A DNA stretch of 64,000 nucleotides, taken from assembly GCA_017163975.1 (NCBI GenBank), contig JAFFSR010000281.1, positions 1,550,001 to 1,614,000 on the forward strand, given 5' to 3'. The notes under the pieces are model-generated. The model did no database searches and was not told the DNA's origin. It saw only the letters and a list, made by a program, of their open reading frames with translations. Shown in pieces: positions 60,393-64,000 of this stretch. Numbering within the stretch: position 1 is the first letter of the stretch; the number at the start of each line of letters is the position of its first letter. The translations under genes were made by a program, and so were the position numbers. This stretch comes from Anastatus disparis (taxonomy: Eukaryota > Arthropoda > Insecta > Hymenoptera > Eupelmidae).

Positions 60393-60506
60393 GTACAAGA
60401 TTACGGATACACGGTCGATGGAGATAGGAGAATGGTTCCCACACGACATTACAATATAACCGGGGCCGTTTCATATACACCTACAACATGTACATCTACT
60501 ACTTAA
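60393..60506 (+). CDS. Possible alternative last exon of the small gene at 58092
   Basis: A good acceptor (GACGTTTTCAG) opens a 37-codon frame, VQDYGYTVDGDRRMVPTRHY and on to a TAA at 60504-60506. If exon 2 ends at the internal GAG|GTCAAA (59573), joining keeps frame and gives a 77-aa variant ending ...MQNIYE-VQDYGYTVDG. The segment is GC-richer than its flanks and has coding-like codon use. The donor is not a strong one, so this stays tentative. Confidence 0.35.
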   Translation, partial: VQDYGYTVDGDRRMVPTRHYNITGAVSYTPTTCTSTT

Positions 60507-61815
60507 AGAAATATATATAAATACCGCCGGAGCGCGCAATATATATACATATATAAGCGAAAGGTGCACGCGGAGCACCTTTTTATCACCACGATGCTGT
60601 GTACACACATGTATATATATGCTTTATATACTTATGGGAAAATTCTCTAAAGGATGTGTGTACTGTGCGTGAAAAAAAGGTGTTTCCGCCTTTCGGTATG
60701 AGTGAGGCTGGAATTTTGTTTATTGTTCCATAGCATCAGCATTGAGCATTTGCTCTCTGTCTCCTCCACGGAAATACGCACCATGTGCTTCTCTATATCT
60801 TTGCGCCCCGTTATTGCCTTGGGAGAGAAATTCCTTCTATGATGGGAATAAAATAAAGTATTGTTATTTTTTTCTTTTTCTTTTTTTTTAAGAACATGAT
60901 TATGTATGATTTCTTGTCTAATCTACTTATAACAATGATATGCTTAAATAAAATATGAACTTTTTTTAAAGATAATTAAATTTTTTATTTTTCAACTTAT
61001 TTTTCCCTATCCTTATGATCATTCGAGAAGCGATAGATGGCGCCACGTCATGGAAGATACATGGAAATGCTGGTAATTTATAATTTCCAGGTGACTCAAA
61101 TATATCACCTGGATTTTCATAGATAATAAAATTATTGATTAAACCATTATTTTTTGAGCTTATTTTTTTCTTATAACATTGTTGTCAATAACTCATTCAA
61201 AAAATTAAAGTTACATATTGAAATTTATAAAATTATTTAATAATTAAATTAATAAAGTCAAATACTCTGCATATTTTTTATAATTAATTTTTATAATTAA
61301 TAATCGTAATTAGATTGATTCAAATTATTATTAATTATTAATAAAATAAAATTAAACCATGCAGTTAGTAAAAAAATTCTTTTAAATTTAGATTTTTGTC
61401 GGAAATTGCTGATTCATTCTATTCGCATCCGTCTAGATAAACACATAACATCCATTTTTTTATATTTTTCTTTTTTCTAAACTTCGCATACCAATTCAAC
61501 GTAACGTGGGTGTGTGCCGCGATAGCGCTGAGTACGCACGCCGGTTCGTTTTCGATCAAACGCACGGGTCTTAAAATTCTGGAATCATACTACGTTAGTA
61601 AAAACATGGCGCGCGCAAGCTTAAAACTTGTCCAAATTTATTTTCAATTTTAAACAATATTAATCTTATAAATAATAATTAAAATAGTAAAAAAATTAAT
61701 CAATTTAAATTTTTCTTATTGTGCAACGTTCAATATTAATAATTTTGTTCGTTAAAAAATTATAAATTGAATTTAAAATAGTAATCGGAAGTTCCCATTA
61801 TCCTGACTAGTCAAA
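60507..61815. other. Intergenic region upstream of Hsp90
   Basis: TATATA and GA-type low complexity continues to about 60700, with a hairpin AAAGGTGC...GCACCTTT at 60559-60582. It is AT-rich after 61100. No gene is recognised. Confidence 0.45.
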
Positions 61816-61817
61816 AC

Positions 61818-61880
61818 TTCTGGAAGCTTCTAGAATGTTCGAGAAGTTTCTAGAAGAAACATAAGAGAGGATATATAAAG
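61818..61880 (+). promoter_or_regulatory. Heat-shock element array and TATA box of Hsp90
   Basis: Eight alternating TTC and GAA units sit exactly 5 bp apart (starts 61818, 61823, 61828, 61833, 61838, 61843, 61848, 61853), an unusually perfect binding array for HSF trimers. A TATATAAAG box follows at 61872-61880, giving a classical heat-inducible core promoter. Confidence 0.92.
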
Positions 61881-61904
61881 TCGTCTGCAAACACGGCGCG
61901 CCGC

Positions 61905-62620
61905 ATTATATTGGATCCAGTCATAGGCATCTCTTGTGTTGCTGTGAACGCATTTTCAAATTAACGTGATACTAATACAAAGGCGTCTTTTTTGAAGAAA
62001 TATCAAAAAGGTAACAGTTTTTATATTTTTAAAATGATAAATGTATAGAATTGTTTGTAAATTTCATATTTTATTGCTAAATCTTCGAATGAATGTTTTA
62101 ATTTTTTAAACGGACGCCTTGAGCACGTTTTTTTATTGCAATGGATGGTTGATGCATTTGGAAATTGTGCTTCGGTTTTTTTTTATATTAGTTTTTTTCT
62201 TTTTAAATAAATACTGAAGTTTTATAAAATTAGTATATTTTTCTTGCTAAAAATAAATTATTTAATTAGGTGATTTTAATAGAATTTATCTGAATAACTT
62301 GATGACTTGATTCTTTAATTACTATTTCTTCTGTTAATTTTATTCATTCGTTTTTATGGCATCATTGTGCGGTATAATAATTAACTTTTTTTTCTTTCGT
62401 TTTTTAAATTTACTACGTGTTGCATTAATTTTTTCTAGAAAGATTTATTTTAGTATTTATAATTTTTATTATCAATTTTTTCACAAATTCCATACGAATA
62501 AAAAATAAATAATATGAAATAATTTTATTTTTATAATTGAAAAATTCTTAAAAATTTAAATCAACTTAAAATGCTTACAAACATTTCAACTAAAGCTATT
62601 TTTTTAATGGAATTTTTCAG
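61905..62620 (+). other. Hsp90 5' leader exon and leader intron
   Basis: The untranslated first exon ends at 62010 (CAAAAAG|GTAACAG). The intron (62011-62620) ends AATTTTTCAG, immediately before the ATG. A single intron in the leader is also known in Drosophila Hsp83. The 5' end of the exon is approximate. Confidence 0.75.
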
Positions 62621-64000
62621 ATGACTGATGCCAAAATGGAGTCTGCTGACAATGTTGAGACCTTTGCTTTCCAAGCTGAAATTGCTCAGTTGATGTCCCT
62701 CATCATCAACACTTTCTATTCTAACAAAGAAATTTTCCTTAGAGAATTGATTTCCAACTCTAGTGATGCTCTTGACAAAATTCGTTATGAATCTTTGACA
62801 GATCCAACAAAGCTCGAGTCTGGCAAAGAACTTTACATTAAAATTATTCCAAACAAAAATGATAGAACCTTGACAATTATCGACACTGGTATTGGTATGA
62901 CCAAAGCAGACTTGGTAAACAACCTTGGTACTATTGCTAAGTCTGGAACTAAAGCTTTTATGGAAGCTCTGCAAGCTGGAGCTGATATTTCTATGATTGG
63001 TCAATTTGGTGTTGGTTTCTACTCTGCTTACCTAGTTGCTGATAGAGTTACCGTTGTATCAAAAAGTAATGATGATGAACAATACGTTTGGGAATCCAGC
63101 GCTGGAGGATCATTCACTGTCAGAGTAGATGATGGTGAACCTCTTCAACGTGGAACAAAAATCGTTCTCCACATCAAAGAAGATCAAGCTGAATACTTGG
63201 AAGAAAGTAAAATCAAAGAAATTGTCAAGAAGCATTCTCAATTCATTGGCTATCCCATCAAACTTGTAGTCCAAAAGGAACGTGAAAAGGAATTGAGCGA
63301 TGATGAAGCTGAGGAAGAAAAGGAAGATGAAAAGAAGGAAGAGGATGATGGAAAACCAAAGGTAGAGGATGTTGGTGAAGATGAAGAAGAAGACACTGAC
63401 AAAGAAAAGAAAAAGAAGAAGAAAAAGACTATCAAAGAAAAGTATGAAGAAGATGAAGAACTTAACAAGACCAAGCCTATTTGGACCAGAAATCCTGATG
63501 ACATCACTCAGGAAGAATATGGTGAATTCTACAAATCTTTGACTAACGACTGGGAAGATCATTTAGCTGTTAAGCATTTCTCTGTAGAAGGTCAATTGGA
63601 ATTCAGAGCCCTTTTGTTTGTTCCAAGACGTGTGCCATTTGATCTCTTTGAAAACAAGAAGAGAAAGAATAATATTAAGTTATACGTAAGAAGAGTCTTC
63701 ATCATGGACAATTGCGAAGAATTGATTCCAGAGTACCTTAATTTCATGAAGGGAGTTGTTGACAGCGAAGATCTTCCATTAAACATTTCTCGTGAAATGT
63801 TACAACAGAATAAGATTTTGAAAGTCATAAGGAAAAATCTCGTGAAAAAATGCTTGGAATTGTTCGAAGAACTTACAGAAGATAAAGAATCATACAAGAA
63901 ATTCTATGAACAATTTAGCAAGAACATGAAACTTGGAATCCATGAGGACAGTTCCAACCGTAACAAATTGGCTGACTTACTTCGTTACCATACATCTTCA
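62621..64000 (+). CDS. Hsp83: Cytosolic heat-shock protein 90 (Hsp83), 5' part
   Basis: 460 codons are present and the frame is open at the window end (full family length about 720). The N-terminal ATPase domain has [14 protein letters not shown] (catalytic Glu42, Asn46, Asp49 in this numbering), [11 protein letters not shown] (Asp88) and [14 protein letters not shown]. The charged linker (about 222-275) is D/E/K-rich ([13 protein letters not shown]). The middle domain holds [36 protein letters not shown] and the ATP-contacting Arg of [12 protein letters not shown]. It is an ATP-driven chaperone for kinases, receptors and other clients. The ATG directly follows the leader-intron acceptor. No coding intron is seen so far. 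Confidence 0.98.
   Translation, partial: MTDAKMESADNVETFAFQAEIAQLMSLIINTFYSNKEIFLRELISNSSDALDKIRYESLTDPTKLESGKELYIKIIPNKNDRTLTIIDTGIGMTKADLVNNLGTIAKSGTKAFMEALQAGADISMIGQFGVGFYSAYLVADRVTVVSKSNDDEQYVWESSAGGSFTVRVDDGEPLQRGTKIVLHIKEDQAEYLEESKIKEIVKKHSQFIGYPIKLVVQKEREKELSDDEAEEEKEDEKKEEDDGKPKVEDVGEDEEEDTDKEKKKKKKKTIKEKYEEDEELNKTKPIWTRNPDDITQEEYGEFYKSLTNDWEDHLAVKHFSVEGQLEFRALLFVPRRVPFDLFENKKRKNNIKLYVRRVFIMDNCEELIPEYLNFMKGVVDSEDLPLNISREMLQQNKILKVIRKNLVKKCLELFEELTEDKESYKKFYEQFSKNMKLGIHEDSSNRNKLADLLRYHTSS

Noticed and set aside
63110..63897. Minus-strand frames opposite Hsp90
   Set aside because: They mirror the Hsp90 reading frame and its acidic linker; codon constraint belongs to the plus strand.
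1..64000. CRISPR array, bacterial operon or prophage
   Set aside because: Pervasive GT-AG introns, eukaryotic families and insect-type transposons rule out a prokaryotic origin; no regularly spaced repeats were found.

Overview
The window is AT-rich animal DNA, most likely from an insect and possibly a hymenopteran. Genes are split by many short GT-AG introns. Recognisable proteins are arthropod-like, and mobile elements include copia, a jockey-like LINE, an LTR element and many short inverted-repeat elements. The order of insect is an inference; nothing in the window fixes the species.

The left part (1-23.4 kb) is repeat-dense. It holds the last exon of an unidentified coiled-coil gene, a 1.1 kb foldback element, several MITEs, an acidic coiled-coil gene, and a minus-strand BAG6-like locus. 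The BAG6-like locus has one intact seven-exon gene (13462-18308, 447 aa when its exons are joined) and a degraded partial copy (4557-5335). Four large insertions can be resolved from target-site duplications. A copia LTR retrotransposon (5417-13460) sits between the two copies, exactly at the stop codon of the intact gene. A 5'-truncated LINE (14886-17478) lies in intron 3 and is itself split by a hAT-type MITE. A solo LTR (18435-22702) lies just upstream and is split by a jockey-like LINE (18624-21910).

The middle part (23.5-52.4 kb) is a compact run of housekeeping-type genes: HAUS6 (+), PLEKHF/rush phafin (-), RNASEK (+), MFSD12 (+), SDCCAG8 (+), GPANK1 (+), PDRG1 (+), DXO/Rai1 (-) and CIB2 (+). 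All exon chains I propose keep frame over their full length, which is the main support for the splice sites. GPANK1 and PDRG1 appear to share a leader: GPANK1 lies wholly inside the intron that a leader-to-PDRG1 splice would remove. PLEKHF and RNASEK are divergent over about 550 bp.

The right part (52.4-64 kb) has 5.7 kb of GA/CT- and TA-rich low-complexity DNA and then a small unrecognised two-exon gene (92 aa) with a second possible terminal exon. It ends with the heat-shock promoter, leader intron and first 460 codons of cytosolic Hsp90 (Hsp83), which runs off the window.

All calls are by eye from sequence. Family names rest on remembered family motifs, not on a search.
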